Source: Aureibacter tunicatorum (GTDB lineage Bacteria; Bacteroidota; Bacteroidia; Cytophagales; Cyclobacteriaceae). From it: DNA of 64,000 nucleotides. Location: positions 1,674,001 to 1,738,000 of the forward strand of contig NZ_AP025305.1 of assembly GCF_036492635.1 (NCBI RefSeq). Direction: 5' to 3'. This document shows positions 30,701 to 40,255 of this stretch, piece by piece. Every line of letters starts with the position of its first letter. Within the stretch, counting starts at the first letter, position 1. The position numbers were made by a program, and so were the translations under genes. Below the pieces are notes generated by a model. It searched no databases and was not told where the DNA came from. It saw nothing but the letters and a program-made list of their open reading frames with translations.

Positions 30701-30891
30701 GAGCTTTGGGAAATCGATCCATTGGCACTGGAGCTGTGGGCGGCATGTTCATAGGCACAGTGCTGGGTGTATTTGTCATTCCAGCCTTGTTCGTGATTTT
30801 TCAAAGACTACAAGAACGTTTACAGGGGAAAGAAACTAGTCATAATGTTGCGACTAGAGAAGGCCTTTTATCAGAGACTCATCAGGTATAG
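27718..30891 (+). CDS. RND family multidrug efflux transporter (HAE1 type)
   Basis: 1057 residues with 12 predicted membrane helices and two large periplasmic loops. Signatures: FIERPVLSTVISILIVLLG start, FPDIAPPTVTVEANYPGA, proton-relay helix 4 GIVVDNAIVVVEAV (paired Asp) and helix 10 LLGKNAILIVEYA (Lys). AcrB/MexB-like proton-drug antiporter in the inner membrane, second gene of the adaptor-pump-channel operon. No adjacent regulator is evident. Confidence 0.95.
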   Translation: MIKKFIERPVLSTVISILIVLLGYLGIVELPIERFPDIAPPTVTVEANYPGANAETILKSVVTPIEEAINGVEGMSYISSVSSNAGTARIYVYFELGTDADIAAVNVQNRVAKVTNQLPQVVMQTGVETKKVQNSTLMFAAIYSKNEDFDYNFLDNYAKINLVPILQRINGVSDVDAFGMRDYSMRVWLKPDKMAAYGLLPDDVARAIQEQNIEAAPGKFGENSFEVFEYTIRYKGTFYEEQEYENIIIRSEGNGDFLRLKDVADIELGAFSYMSTNITQDYPSVAFAIKQTSDSNANDIIIEIVETLKEAAKDFPPGVEYVIPMNSKDFLDESISQVLITLVLAFILVFLVVLAFLQDFRATLIPSLAVPVAIIGTFFFLNLFGFSINMLTMFAMVLAIGIVVDNAIVVVEAVYVKLDEGVESSFKAAVMAMNEIMGAIISSTLVLAAVFLPVTFLGGPTGLFYSQIAITLTIAVIISAINALTLSPALCALFLKPLHKRKTKHYKSLSFRLSTVFNKVFDKITDRYVYLVNVFMKKMWIPLLFLVGCACVALLLFKNTPTGFIPAEDQGIIFCDLELPPGTTLERTTKIGTQVNQIIAEMPIVEARMMVNGYSLLSGANGSSRAFIVIKLKHWKERTQDEDHIDAVVRQLYGAVAHIKEANILFFTPPTVPGFGNSSGFEFQVQDRTGGDLRDMEDQAKIFLMKLNQRPEIAYAVTSFSTQYPQYEMTVNVEKVKEAGMDVSMLFSTMQAYFGSRYISDFNRFGKQYRVVIQAKPEERATIEALNQIYVRNNEGESVAISQFVEMTKTNGPDVVERFNLFNAAKVMGAAAPGYSSGDAIAVIEEVAQGLPTGFGYEFSGMTREERKSGGDSFIVFLLSLVFVYFLLSAQYESYIIPFAVILSLPVGILGAILFINLFNIENNIYFQVALIMLIGLLGKNAILIVEYALQNRQKGASLIKAATDAARIRLRPIIMTSFTCVLGLLPLMLASGAGALGNRSIGTGAVGGMFIGTVLGVFVIPALFVIFQRLQERLQGKETSHNVATREGLLSETHQV

Positions 30892-31000
30892 ATTTAAGTT
30901 GCAATCTTTTATCAAGTGATGATTGCATAAAAGAATTTAATATCTGATTTGGAATGTATGAATAAAACATTGAAATGGCGATTTACTAAATACTGAAAAG

Positions 31001-32392
31001 ATGAGACTGAATTCATTCATATATGTATTGCTTTTAATTTGGTTATTTTCCAGTTGCCTTGTCACTAAGAAATATAAGCAACCAGAGCTTGATCTTAATG
31101 AGACCTACAGAGGCATGAGTCTTGCGGAGGAAACTTCTTTAGCTGAAATGTCTTGGGAATCGTTTTTTGACGACGAAGCTTTAAAAGCCTTAATCCATGA
31201 AGCTCTTAACGGGAATTTTAATTTGCTAATGGCTTATCAGCAAATCCTTGCCGCAGAAGCCAGCTTCAAACAGGGCAGGGCTGAATATTTCCCTTCTATC
31301 AATCCTAATATTTCTATAGAGGAAACACGAATGTCGAATTTGTCCGCTTTTGGGCAATTGGGGATGGGACAGTTCACTCAGTATAGTTTAAATGGCAGTT
31401 TTGCTTGGGAGCCTGACTTGTGGGGCCGAATTACTGCCAATAAGAATGCCGTTAAAGCGAGCATGGAACAGGCTCAGGAAGACTTAAAAGCCATTCAAAC
31501 AGCGCTAATAGCCAACTTGGCTACTACTTATTTTCAATTACTCAAGGCGGATGCCCAGATTGAATTGATAAAAATGACCGTTGCCAATAGGAAGGAAAGC
31601 TTGATGGTGATGGAAGAATTAAAAACCAGTGGACGAGTAACTGAGGCCGGGGTTATGCAAACTAAAGCGCAACTTCATGCAACTGAAGCACTATTGGTTG
31701 ATTATGGCAAAATGCAACAGTTGCTGGAAAACACAATCAACGTGCTTTTGGGCAGAGAGTTTCAAAGCATCCCACGGAGCCAATTGCAAAAGATAAAAAT
31801 GGAGCACCCAATCCATACAGGTGTTCCTGCTTTATTGTTGGCGAATAGACCTGATGTGAGATCCGCAGAGTTTAGTCTCAAAGGCGCCTTTGAACTCACT
31901 AATGTTGCCCGAGCAAATCTCTATCCAAACATATCGATCAATGCAGGCGCTGGATTGCAATCTCTAAGCTCATCCACATGGCTTAGTACGGATGCATTTT
32001 TATGGAATGCCGCTGGAAACATTACGCAACCATTATTCAACAGAAGACGAAATCGAACCGCTTTAGAAATAGCTAAAGCCCAACAAGAACAAGCCTTGCT
32101 TAATTTTAGAAAATCTTTGGTTGAAGCATCCACTCAAGTCTCTGATGCATTGATTAATTATGAAGCAACCCTAACTAAGTCAGCAGTGAAAAAAGAGGAA
32201 CTTGGCGCCTTGCATTTGGCTGTTTCTTATTCTGAAGATCTTTTAGCTAGTGGATTTGGAACTTATTTAGAGGTTTTGGTGGCTCGTGATTCTGAATTGG
32301 CTGTGGAAATTAATGTATTGGACATAGAAGCCGAGCGTTTAAGTGCTTTAGTAGACTTGTATCGCGCTCTTGGAGGTGGTTGGAGATTTTAA
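31001..32392 (+). CDS. TolC/OprM-type outer membrane efflux lipoprotein
   Basis: 463 residues, NodT/OprM family. Lipobox FSSC (Cys ~19). Two outer-membrane efflux repeats: FNLLMAYQQILAAEASFKQGRAEYFPSI with WEPDLWGRITANKNAV, and LLANRPDVRSAEFSLKGAFELTNVARANLYPNISI. Forms the trimeric outer-membrane exit duct for the RND pump. Last gene of the operon; a strong hairpin lies 400 bp downstream. Confidence 0.93.
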   Translation: MRLNSFIYVLLLIWLFSSCLVTKKYKQPELDLNETYRGMSLAEETSLAEMSWESFFDDEALKALIHEALNGNFNLLMAYQQILAAEASFKQGRAEYFPSINPNISIEETRMSNLSAFGQLGMGQFTQYSLNGSFAWEPDLWGRITANKNAVKASMEQAQEDLKAIQTALIANLATTYFQLLKADAQIELIKMTVANRKESLMVMEELKTSGRVTEAGVMQTKAQLHATEALLVDYGKMQQLLENTINVLLGREFQSIPRSQLQKIKMEHPIHTGVPALLLANRPDVRSAEFSLKGAFELTNVARANLYPNISINAGAGLQSLSSSTWLSTDAFLWNAAGNITQPLFNRRRNRTALEIAKAQQEQALLNFRKSLVEASTQVSDALINYEATLTKSAVKKEELGALHLAVSYSEDLLASGFGTYLEVLVARDSELAVEINVLDIEAERLSALVDLYRALGGGWRF

Positions 32393-32787
32393 GGAAAATT
32401 ATTGAGATTATTTTGATATTTTAGTTCTTGCGATATTTGGTAAAATATTCTTTTTGATTTTCTCTTGGAGAGGGTATCTGCTATTTTATTGGTTTCATAA
32501 TAGTTATTAATCTGTAGATTATTTTTGATCAATAATTTACGTTATTAACCATGCTCTTGTAAAATTTATTTGGATGTGATAGGCTTTACCTTTGTCAATT
32601 TATTTCATATTCCATTGGTTGCAATGGGGGAAGCCCTTTTTTAATACGCTCTTCTTTATTTATCCACCAAAAGGATGAATGGCCAAGTCACGGAATAAGT
32701 TTTATTTGAAATTTCTATGCTGAATTCAAGATTCTTTACTCATAAATATAAGCAATATAAGGGTAGTATATTTGGTAGTTAAGAATG
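32393..32787. other. Intergenic region after the efflux operon
   Basis: About 395 bp, AT-rich, between convergent genes. No gene or repeat recognised apart from the terminator that follows it. Confidence 0.4.
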
Positions 32788-32824
32788 AATGTCCCACTGC
32801 GGCTGATTATTGCAGTGGGACATT
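32788..32824. terminator. Strong hairpin between convergent genes
   Basis: Perfect 13-bp stem AATGTCCCACTGC / GCAGTGGGACATT with an 11-nt loop, 30 bp after the stop of the minus-strand serine hydrolase. Probably a terminator for that gene. Confidence 0.7.
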
Positions 32825-32854
32825 ATTGCTCCGATTTATTTTTTACTCGTTGAG

Positions 32855-34387
32855 TTAATTAGACTTTGTCTTTTTAGGCGTTGTTTTCTCAAATTCTTCA
32901 ATTTTAGCTTTGGCATGAGTATTATTGGGGTTGAACTCCAAAGATTTTTTGTAATTAATAATAGCGTTCTCGTAATCTTCCAAGTTTTCATAGCCTTCAC
33001 CCAAGCTGTCCCAAACATTCCATGCTTCAGGGTTTTCAATAGCATTCAGCTTAAAAACTTCTAGAGCAGCTTTGTTTTTCTCCAAACCTATTAGCTCATA
33101 GCCAATAGCGTTTAAGGTTTCTTCAAACGCAGGATTTTCAACACCCTTTTTATATTCGTAAAAGTAGTCCAAAGCTTTTCTATGTTTTCCATTTTTAAAT
33201 AATGAAAAAAGTGGATCAAAAAGCATTTTGGCTTGTCTGATAGATAGTAGCCGTGCTTCATTTTTATAGTCGCGTGTATAATCATCATCTACAAAAATAT
33301 TTTTGGCATATTTTGCTATAGTTTGCTTAAACTCTGATCTGTGATTGGTCATAATCGCAATGCCAAAACCTTTTTCAGGTATGATAAGAATATGGGAATT
33401 TTGTCCGTCAATAGCTCCTTGATGCTCCAGAATTTTTACTCCGTCTTTGTAAATGACTGCCCAACCAATGCTGTAACCAATCAGCTTAATAGGATCTATT
33501 AAGCTTGATGGACTGGTAACATAATTATATTGTTCTTCTTTCAAAAAAATCTCATCATTTAGAATACCCTTATTGGTGAACATTTTTACCCATTGCGCCA
33601 TGTCCTTAGGCGTAGAGCCAATTGAGCCTGCCGCCCCTACAACATCAATATTTTTATGAGGAGCTCTTGCAACTCCATCTGGTTTGTATCCAATGGATTT
33701 TTCTTCATAATTCATAAATTCATCGTAGGTTGTAACTGAACTATTCATGCTTAAAGGCATGAAAATTTCTTCCTTGATGAGTTGATGCCATGATTTTCCG
33801 CTAGCTCTTTCTTCCATAATACCAGCCATCATGTACATTAGGTTATTGTAGCTGTATTTTTCTCTCAAACTATGATCAAATTCCAAGTATTGAAGCTGTT
33901 CAAGTATCTCTTCTTGTGACATTGACTTGTCATACCACAGATCGTCATAACGGCCTATGCCTGTCATGTGAGTAAGCAAATCTTTAAGCATGACGTTCTT
34001 TGTGACGTAATCCTCTTTCAGCTTGAATTCAGGGACATGTTTGATTACAGGGTCATTCCAGTTAAGCAATTCCTTTTCAACTAATTTGGCTGCGATGGTG
34101 CCTGTAAATGCCTTCGAGCATGAGCCAATGGCGAACATAGTGTTTTCTGTTACCGGCAACTCCTTTTCTCTGTCTCTGTACCCTATGCCTTTATTATAGA
34201 TGATCTCATTGTTATAGACAATGGCTATGCCTGCTCCGGGCGTATTGCAAATTGTACGTATGGTATCCGCCAAATGCAAAATGTATTCAAGCTTTTCATC
34301 TGTGCTTTTAACTTCATTGTGCTCTTTTTCAGCTATGGAATTAAAAGATAGAAATAGAAGTGGCAATGCTAAAAATAGGTTTTTCAT
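32855..34387 (-). CDS. Class C beta-lactamase-like serine hydrolase with TPR tail
   Basis: 510 residues. Signal peptide (cleavage near SIAE). Serine hydrolase fold with SxxK (S89-C-S-K92), Y-N-N (YSYNNLMYMMAG) and a C-terminal HQG triad-like motif (ILEHQGAIDGQ). The last ~120 residues are TPR-like, with NVWDSLGEGYENLEDYENAIINYKK. Predicted periplasmic esterase or DD-peptidase-like; not necessarily a beta-lactamase. Its TPR tail closely resembles those of three hydrolases in the right array. An AraC-type membrane regulator lies 106 bp upstream on the same strand. Confidence 0.88.
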   Translation of the reverse strand: MKNLFLALPLLFLSFNSIAEKEHNEVKSTDEKLEYILHLADTIRTICNTPGAGIAIVYNNEIIYNKGIGYRDREKELPVTENTMFAIGSCSKAFTGTIAAKLVEKELLNWNDPVIKHVPEFKLKEDYVTKNVMLKDLLTHMTGIGRYDDLWYDKSMSQEEILEQLQYLEFDHSLREKYSYNNLMYMMAGIMEERASGKSWHQLIKEEIFMPLSMNSSVTTYDEFMNYEEKSIGYKPDGVARAPHKNIDVVGAAGSIGSTPKDMAQWVKMFTNKGILNDEIFLKEEQYNYVTSPSSLIDPIKLIGYSIGWAVIYKDGVKILEHQGAIDGQNSHILIIPEKGFGIAIMTNHRSEFKQTIAKYAKNIFVDDDYTRDYKNEARLLSIRQAKMLFDPLFSLFKNGKHRKALDYFYEYKKGVENPAFEETLNAIGYELIGLEKNKAALEVFKLNAIENPEAWNVWDSLGEGYENLEDYENAIINYKKSLEFNPNNTHAKAKIEEFEKTTPKKTKSN

Positions 34388-34493
34388 AGTTATTATATTG
34401 TTTGTGTTTCAAAATCAAATGTATCTTTTTATTTTAAAAATATGGTACTACTTTAATGTGAAATGCGTCCTACTTTTTTTAAGAGGCTGGTTA

Positions 34494-35801
34494 TCAGTGC
34501 CTTTTTCTGTATTGTGTAGGTGTGAGGTTTGTATATTTCTTGAAGGCAGTGTTAAAAGAATTTTTTGAATTAAAACCTACATCGTACATTACTTCTTGGA
34601 TTGTCCTTTTAGATGCTGATGTTTCCTTTAATATTTCCATGGCTTTTTTTACTCGATATTGATTTATAAAATCGAAAAAATGGGTGCCGATATGTTGGTT
34701 GATTAAAGAGGATAATTCTTTGGGTGGAATTTTTAATTGTATCCCTAGCTTTTGAACTGTCAAGGATGAATCTAGATAAGGTTCTTTTTCTTGCATGTAT
34801 TGTTGGATGCTTTTTATACGGATATCATCAACATCATCTTCGGTAAGAGTTGGGTTTGCATCTGAATCTTTAGATTTTTTTGATGTATCTGTTGTTTTCT
34901 CTTGAATACATTGTATAGTGGTGGTTGCGCAGAATTTTTCCTTATCATTGGTGTCTGATTCGCTAATGAATGGGTTGGCCTGTTTCTCTACTGTAAATTG
35001 TTTAGTAGCTTCTATGCTGATATCGTCATTACTATGGGATATTTCTTCTATAGGTTCTAGTCTTGTGTTGATGCCTTGAAATATATTGGGCGCAAAAAGC
35101 GCTTTGCTAAATAGCCAAGTTCCGAAAGCTATGCCGAAAAGCAACATTGTGATAATCAATTCATTTGTAGTTTCATACTCGTCGTAAGCTAATCTGTAAA
35201 TCCCTTTTATGAATGTTATGGTTGTTAAAATAATTGAGATGATTAAGAATTGCTTAAGCCAAGTATAATTAACTAAAGCTTTTGGGTTGGAATAGTTTTG
35301 TTTTACTATTTTCCTATAGCGCCCAACTTGATAGAGCTCGGCAAGTATAAAAGCATAAACGACTATGTAACTGAAAAAAGTGGCGAATATAGTTTCGGGT
35401 TGATCAAAGAAGTTTAGAAAATATAATTCTTGTTTGCTAGCATTGACACTGAAGAAATTAGGGATTAATATGATTAGGTTGATAAACAAAGGACTAAAAT
35501 ACAGTATATGCTTAGCCTTTAATTTAAAATCATCATACAGCACTGATAGTATGTACAAATAGATAATCGGGGCTTTCATGCCGGCTAAAATTTTTATACG
35601 AAGCATTTCTGCTGAGTATGGAAGGGTTATGAATTTGGGGTAAAAATACGCTGATATATCTAAAGCGGTAATAATAAAATGTGCGGCGAAAAGCAAGTTG
35701 CTTAATCTTTTATTTGATTTTATAGCTAGTAAATACCCTGCGAAGAACAAGAACAAAAAGGCCAAAAGAATACTCAATAATTCAACAGTGGTAAATATCA
35801 T
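34494..35801 (-). CDS. Membrane-anchored AraC family regulator
   Basis: 435 residues. Seven to eight N-terminal membrane helices (residues 1-240), an acidic linker, and a C-terminal AraC HTH pair (residues ~330-435: LTVQKLGIQLKIPPKELSSLINQH, then FFDFINQYRVKKAMEIL, then VGFNSKNSFNTAFKKYTNLTPTQYRK). Typical of Bacteroidota one-component membrane sensors. Lies upstream of, and on the same strand as, the serine hydrolase gene, which it probably controls. Confidence 0.9.
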   Translation of the reverse strand: MIFTTVELLSILLAFLFLFFAGYLLAIKSNKRLSNLLFAAHFIITALDISAYFYPKFITLPYSAEMLRIKILAGMKAPIIYLYILSVLYDDFKLKAKHILYFSPLFINLIILIPNFFSVNASKQELYFLNFFDQPETIFATFFSYIVVYAFILAELYQVGRYRKIVKQNYSNPKALVNYTWLKQFLIISIILTTITFIKGIYRLAYDEYETTNELIITMLLFGIAFGTWLFSKALFAPNIFQGINTRLEPIEEISHSNDDISIEATKQFTVEKQANPFISESDTNDKEKFCATTTIQCIQEKTTDTSKKSKDSDANPTLTEDDVDDIRIKSIQQYMQEKEPYLDSSLTVQKLGIQLKIPPKELSSLINQHIGTHFFDFINQYRVKKAMEILKETSASKRTIQEVMYDVGFNSKNSFNTAFKKYTNLTPTQYRKRH

Positions 35802-36046
35802 AAGATTGAATTTTAGGTTTGAGATAGATTTCTTGTATTATTCGTTTTGAAAGAAAAAGCAAGTATAAACTAAATATGAATAAAATATAGAAAAATAATT
35901 CATTCATCTATAAATATTATACTGTAAGTTTAAAATTTACAGTCCGAATTTGTTGAATACTTTCTTTATGCAGTGCTGAGCTCTGTTTTTGTTTTGAGAT
36001 AGGAGAGAGACTTGGACTGAATTGTTAGTCAAGAGGCCGATTTATA

Positions 36047-36466
36047 TCAAGTCGAATAATGTTTATCACAATTAGCGTTTGCTGATTCAACCTTTTTAAT
36101 TTCAAGTATTCCAATGAGCAAAACAATGGAATAGGCCCATAGCACCCAAGAACCAAGTACAATTGCTTCTTCGATCGTAAGCTTGGGAAAGACGATATCA
36201 TGAAACTTCAAGCAAGCAACATCGCAGATCATGCCCGGTATTGCCATAAACGCAGAGCTTTCCAGCTTTTTGAGGCCGGTTAATTTAAATCGATGAAAGA
36301 CCCAAGTTGTCAATAGGTACAAGACGGGAATCACTCCCAAAAATAGCAAGATCAGAATAAACGGATTTTTGATGATAAAGAATGAATTTCCCCAGTACCG
36401 AAAGGGAAGACTCGAAAATAGCCATACCAAAAAGCCAAAAGTCAAACTAAACTTCTTATAATTCAT
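36047..36466 (-). CDS. DUF5367 membrane protein
   Basis: 139 residues with four membrane helices. FGFLVWLFSSLPFRYWG and AIPGMICDVACLKFHDIVFP with WVLWAYSIVLLIG match the DUF5367 pattern. Follows the Crp/Fnr gene on the same strand (65 bp gap), a regulator/membrane-protein pair like that at 6409-7410. Function unknown. Confidence 0.8.
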   Translation of the reverse strand: MNYKKFSLTFGFLVWLFSSLPFRYWGNSFFIIKNPFILILLFLGVIPVLYLLTTWVFHRFKLTGLKKLESSAFMAIPGMICDVACLKFHDIVFPKLTIEEAIVLGSWVLWAYSIVLLIGILEIKKVESANANCDKHYST

Positions 36467-36531
36467 GATTCAAAGATTTTGATTACGAAATCAAAGTTCA
36501 TGATTAAGCTTTAGAAATAAATTGACTTAAG

Positions 36532-37113
36532 TTAAGAAGCATTGTTGCTGATTCTGCTTCTTATTCTACTCAGGCTTTCGGCTTTGACGCCGATATAACT
36601 AGCCAATTGATATAAGGGGACTCTTTGCAATAAATGAGGGGCATTTTTTACTAAGTTAAGGTAGCGTTGCTCTGGGGAAGACATCATGAAGGTCGAAAGC
36701 ATATCTTGGTAATTGGCTAATTCCTGTTCTAGAATCATACGAGAGAAAGTTTCGAGCTTTGGAAAGCTTCTCAATAGTGCTTTCTCAGTATCATAAGAGA
36801 TCAATGCTAGAGTACAATCTTCCACGCATTCAAGATAGTGGTTGGAAGGCTCGTTGGAAGTAAAGCTTTTTATCGATGTGACAAACTGGTTTTCTGTGTA
36901 AAAAAATGTTGTGTTTTCTTTTCCATCGACAATGTAGTACATCCTTACGCAACCTTTAATGTTGAAATAGGATACTTTGGAAATCATTCCTTCTTTCAAT
37001 AGTATGTCTCCAGCTTTGTAATGTTTTACAGGAATTGAGGATGAAATGGCATCAACCTCATCTTGTTCAAGCTGGACATGGTTCGTTATATATTCTATGA
37101 ATTGGTTTTTCAT
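36532..37113 (-). CDS. Crp/Fnr family transcriptional regulator
   Basis: 193 residues. Cyclic-nucleotide-binding-like domain (residues ~15-115: VKHYKAGDILLKEGMISKVSYFNIKG) and C-terminal HTH (YQLASYIGVKAESLSRIRSRI). No Fe-S cysteines. Likely autoregulatory, with the DUF5367 gene as a probable target. Confidence 0.9.
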   Translation of the reverse strand: MKNQFIEYITNHVQLEQDEVDAISSSIPVKHYKAGDILLKEGMISKVSYFNIKGCVRMYYIVDGKENTTFFYTENQFVTSIKSFTSNEPSNHYLECVEDCTLALISYDTEKALLRSFPKLETFSRMILEQELANYQDMLSTFMMSSPEQRYLNLVKNAPHLLQRVPLYQLASYIGVKAESLSRIRSRISNNAS

Positions 37114-37183
37114 ATCAATAGCATTGAACGTTTAGTGTATAAATGGGTGCAGGGTGAAAAGGAAATTCGTAAGGTGATAATCT

Positions 37184-37531
37184 CTAATTATTTTCAAGTT
37201 TTTTAATCCAATCCATAGGTAAAGTGTTCAACTTGATTTCTTGTAGTTCAGATGAGAGTTCAAATTCAATGAAAGGGGTTTTATAACCTAATGTCAAATT
37301 CCTATTTTCAGTTTGGTTGATTTTGTCTAATATTTTTTCAATTGTCCAGTTTTTACTTTTAAGCAAGCTATTGATTAAAGAGTCTGCATCTGAATTTTCT
37401 CTAAAACAGTCAATATGAAATCGAGGTAATCTATTTTCATAAATAATCCATTCTCCATAAGCAAAATCACCGAGGTCAATATGTCTCATCTTTCCTGTTA
37501 GAGTTAGGGATGTTATAATTCTATATTTCAT
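37184..37531 (-). CDS. Hypothetical 115-aa protein
   Basis: A small soluble protein opening MKYRIITSLTLTGKMRHIDLGDFAYGEWIIYENRLPRFH-like beta-rich sequence, then helical, ending KLENN. No recognised family. Same strand and 66 bp from the gene at 37598-38191, so the two may be co-transcribed. Both look like small accessory proteins (immunity-like in style, no firm motif). Confidence 0.6.
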   Translation of the reverse strand: MKYRIITSLTLTGKMRHIDLGDFAYGEWIIYENRLPRFHIDCFRENSDADSLINSLLKSKNWTIEKILDKINQTENRNLTLGYKTPFIEFELSSELQEIKLNTLPMDWIKKLENN

Positions 37532-37597
37532 TTGATTGGTTTATTTACATTTCTTTTTGAGTCAAGTCTGATAATATCATGTTGGACAGCACATTTT

Positions 37598-38191
37598 CTA
37601 TGACCATCTCAAATTATTTATTTCCAATTGCTTATCAGAGTTCCATTTTATTGGAGGCTCTTCTAGTTTCAAGTTCTCAGGCTCTCGAATAAGTTTTTCA
37701 ACAAACTCATTGCGGCAATTGATTCTCTTTACCCAGTTCATATTATCCATGATAGAAATAGATTTTCCGCTATGAAATTTATTGAAATGCTCATCAGGCA
37801 ACCAAGAAATTATAGTTCCATTTAAATCTTTAAATTCTTCGAATTCATTAGCTTTGCATATCCACGAGTCCCAAGGAGGGCATTCGCTAATATCATATAA
37901 GCCTTGAGCGTATAACTCAGCGCCTCCGTCATGCACAGATTCATCAGGATTGCTCCATATAAGTTTGCCAAGTTTTTCAACCTCGGCTTCAGTTAATAAT
38001 TCAATATTATTAGTTTTCAGATAAGCACTTCTTTTTTCAATCAATTTATTGAATTCACCATATTCCAGACTATGATAATCTTCACAAGGTTTTGGTTTTA
38101 ATTCGTTTGATCTGTAATGATTTTCTTCAAAATTGGAATTTATTTTATAAAGCCAAGTTGCAGTTTCTATTATCAATTGGTTTAATTTCAT
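37598..38191 (-). CDS. Hypothetical 197-aa protein
   Basis: Soluble, rich in Trp and charged residues, with conserved-looking VHDGGAELYAQGLYDISECPPWDSW and a C-terminal IKWNSDKQLEINNLRW. No signal peptide or membrane segment. Family not recognised. Paired with the 115-aa gene downstream. Confidence 0.6.
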   Translation of the reverse strand: MKLNQLIIETATWLYKINSNFEENHYRSNELKPKPCEDYHSLEYGEFNKLIEKRSAYLKTNNIELLTEAEVEKLGKLIWSNPDESVHDGGAELYAQGLYDISECPPWDSWICKANEFEEFKDLNGTIISWLPDEHFNKFHSGKSISIMDNMNWVKRINCRNEFVEKLIREPENLKLEEPPIKWNSDKQLEINNLRWS

Positions 38192-38362
38192 CTTAAATAA
38201 CTCTTAGTCATGATAAATTCTATATAACCATAAGGCCTTATTGGTTGCGTATTTTAGCTTATGGTAATGAAAAGGTTCAGCTTAATAGTTTGTGAGGAAG
38301 AAAAAGCACTTTGTAGAAGTATAATCTGGCAAATGCTTTTTAATTGTAAGTTTGCTATTGGC

Positions 38363-39277
38363 TTAGTTGGTCCCAGGACCTTTTAATCGACTGTCAAACC
38401 AGTCGATGACCAATTGATTCAACTCTTCCTTATGCCCAGTGAAATAATGATCGGTATCGTACTTTTTCAGTTCAAAATCATAATTTATTTCTTCCAGTTT
38501 CTCGGCAAGCTGGCTGGATTGATCTGCTTTTAGCCTTTTGTCTTTAATTCCGCAGAGGATTAATAGACTGCTGTTTTTGTTTAGCTCATCTGGCCAATGA
38601 ACAACTGATCGTTTTTTTAATTCCGAAGCTTTATTATCCCAATAATTCGGGACGCATTCTGCAAGGACATTTGTTTCCATTTTTGGTCGATCAGCGATAA
38701 GTCCAAATAAGTCTGTGGGACCATTGCCAACGATTGCTGTTTTGATTTTGTCGGATTTCCGAAGGGCTAGATAAGTCATCATTCCTCCTCTGGACCAACC
38801 AAACATCCCGATGGAATTTGGATCAGCTTTGTCGATTTCTTTAGCCGTTTCCATTAAGTTCAAGACATCATTAATTTCTTCTCCACCGAATTCGTCTTTC
38901 TCTCGATAATTGCTTCCAAGGACTACATAGCCTTCAGCGGCCAACTTGGAGGTGTACATGATTAATGTGCCTATTGAAAGTTGGCCAAAATCTCGGTTGC
39001 CGCCTCTATTGAAAATTATTACGGGATATTTGCCTTCTTCTTTGGGTTCCATCATCAGGCCTCTGATTATAAGACTGTCGCTTTGGTAAGCGATGAAGTA
39101 CAAGTCCAATTTGTTCAGGTGATTAAAAGCAGGCAGCAATTCGTTATCTTGGGATATTCGCTCCCATATGGGTGTCTGAGAGATATCGACCAATCTCTTA
39201 GAAAGAATTTTTCCATCCTGGGCAATGGCAAGATTGGCTAATAGAAAAAGTATTAGCGTAGTTGAGATTTTGTTCAT
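38363..39277 (-). CDS. Secreted alpha/beta hydrolase (prolyl oligopeptidase-like)
   Basis: 304 residues. Signal peptide 1-19 (IAQD). Alpha/beta hydrolase with oxyanion region VIIFNRGGNRDFGQ, nucleophile elbow GMFGWSRGGMMTYLAL (G-x-S-x-G type), Asp in LLILCGIKDKRLKAD and catalytic His in KYDTDHYFTGHKEEL. Periplasmic esterase or peptidase; substrate unknown. Monocistronic. Confidence 0.85.
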   Translation of the reverse strand: MNKISTTLILFLLANLAIAQDGKILSKRLVDISQTPIWERISQDNELLPAFNHLNKLDLYFIAYQSDSLIIRGLMMEPKEEGKYPVIIFNRGGNRDFGQLSIGTLIMYTSKLAAEGYVVLGSNYREKDEFGGEEINDVLNLMETAKEIDKADPNSIGMFGWSRGGMMTYLALRKSDKIKTAIVGNGPTDLFGLIADRPKMETNVLAECVPNYWDNKASELKKRSVVHWPDELNKNSSLLILCGIKDKRLKADQSSQLAEKLEEINYDFELKKYDTDHYFTGHKEELNQLVIDWFDSRLKGPGTN

Positions 39278-39423
39278 TTGCTTATAGTTAATGATGTTTT
39301 TATTATTTTTTAAAGATAAAAATATATTTTAGAAATTAAATTTTGTAAAGGGAAATAGGACAGAATTTAATAGTCAATACAAAATATAGTGGTTTTGATG
39401 TTTCAGGTGATGTTCGTATAGAT

Positions 39424-40200
39424 TTAGCAGTATTCAATATTTATTTTATCGGTAGAATTTATTTTACCAATTTTAGTAGGCTCAAGATAAATGCCCATTT
39501 CAACTTTTCCACTTGATTTGAATTTTTGAGCAAGAGTTCTCAGAGGCTCTTGAGTTTTGCTTTTTATTCCAGTATCAGGGTTGATGGTAATTAAAGAGCA
39601 TCTCTTTGTTTTGGATGTCATTTTGAATTCACAGTCTCCGATTGAAATTTTGTTGATCTTATTTTCTTCAAAAGCATCGATCCCGGAGATGACAATATTA
39701 GCCCTAAATCTATCAATTTCAACTTCTTCTTCCAGGTGCTGGTTTAATAGATCTATTGATTCTTTCGAAACCAAATGAATAGGGGATAAGTCGGAAAAAG
39801 CAATATTTTCTTCATTTTTCTTTCGGAGATTATTTTGATCAATTTTGACAAGCTTACAATCTATACCTAAAATTTTGCTGAGCCATTCGTTTAACTCATG
39901 GTTTACGACTTTTCCAAATGCAGGCTCTTTGAAAAGGCTTAGTTCGATGTCTTCAATTTCTTCGTGAATAGAAATTTGATTCGACATCCCTTTGAAATTG
40001 AGGAAAAGCGCTTCTTCGTCAATGAAGGCTTTGATATTAAGCAGAGAAGGTAGCTCTCGGGCGGTTAGTATTTTATTGTTTGAATTGCATATAGCGTAAT
40101 ATCTATCGTATTCAAAACCTAACTTATCAACAAAAATACTGCTTACGTCACACCCTTTGGCGGATTTGAGAGGGTATATATTTAGTGATTCTATTTTCAA
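39424..40200 (-). CDS. MOSC domain protein
   Basis: 258 residues. N-terminal MOSC beta-barrel (IESLNIYPLKSAKGCDVSSIFVDKLGFEYDRYYAI) and C-terminal MOSC domain with DRFRANIVISGIDAFEENK and the cofactor-linked Cys in TKRCSLITINPDTGIK. Related to YcbX/mARC proteins that bind molybdenum cofactor and reduce N-hydroxylated compounds. No ferredoxin domain is attached, so it needs a separate electron donor. Cytoplasmic. Confidence 0.88.
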   Translation of the reverse strand: MKIESLNIYPLKSAKGCDVSSIFVDKLGFEYDRYYAICNSNNKILTARELPSLLNIKAFIDEEALFLNFKGMSNQISIHEEIEDIELSLFKEPAFGKVVNHELNEWLSKILGIDCKLVKIDQNNLRKKNEENIAFSDLSPIHLVSKESIDLLNQHLEEEVEIDRFRANIVISGIDAFEENKINKISIGDCEFKMTSKTKRCSLITINPDTGIKSKTQEPLRTLAQKFKSSGKVEMGIYLEPTKIGKINSTDKINIEYC

Positions 40201-40255
40201 TGTTTTTTAATTAAATTGTTTGAAATGCTTTGTTGGTAGTTTAAAGATATGTTGG

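Noticed and set aside
26501-32392. Mobile resistance island around the RND pump
   Set aside because: No insertion sequence, integrase or compositional break flanks the operon; it looks like a normal chromosomal efflux system.
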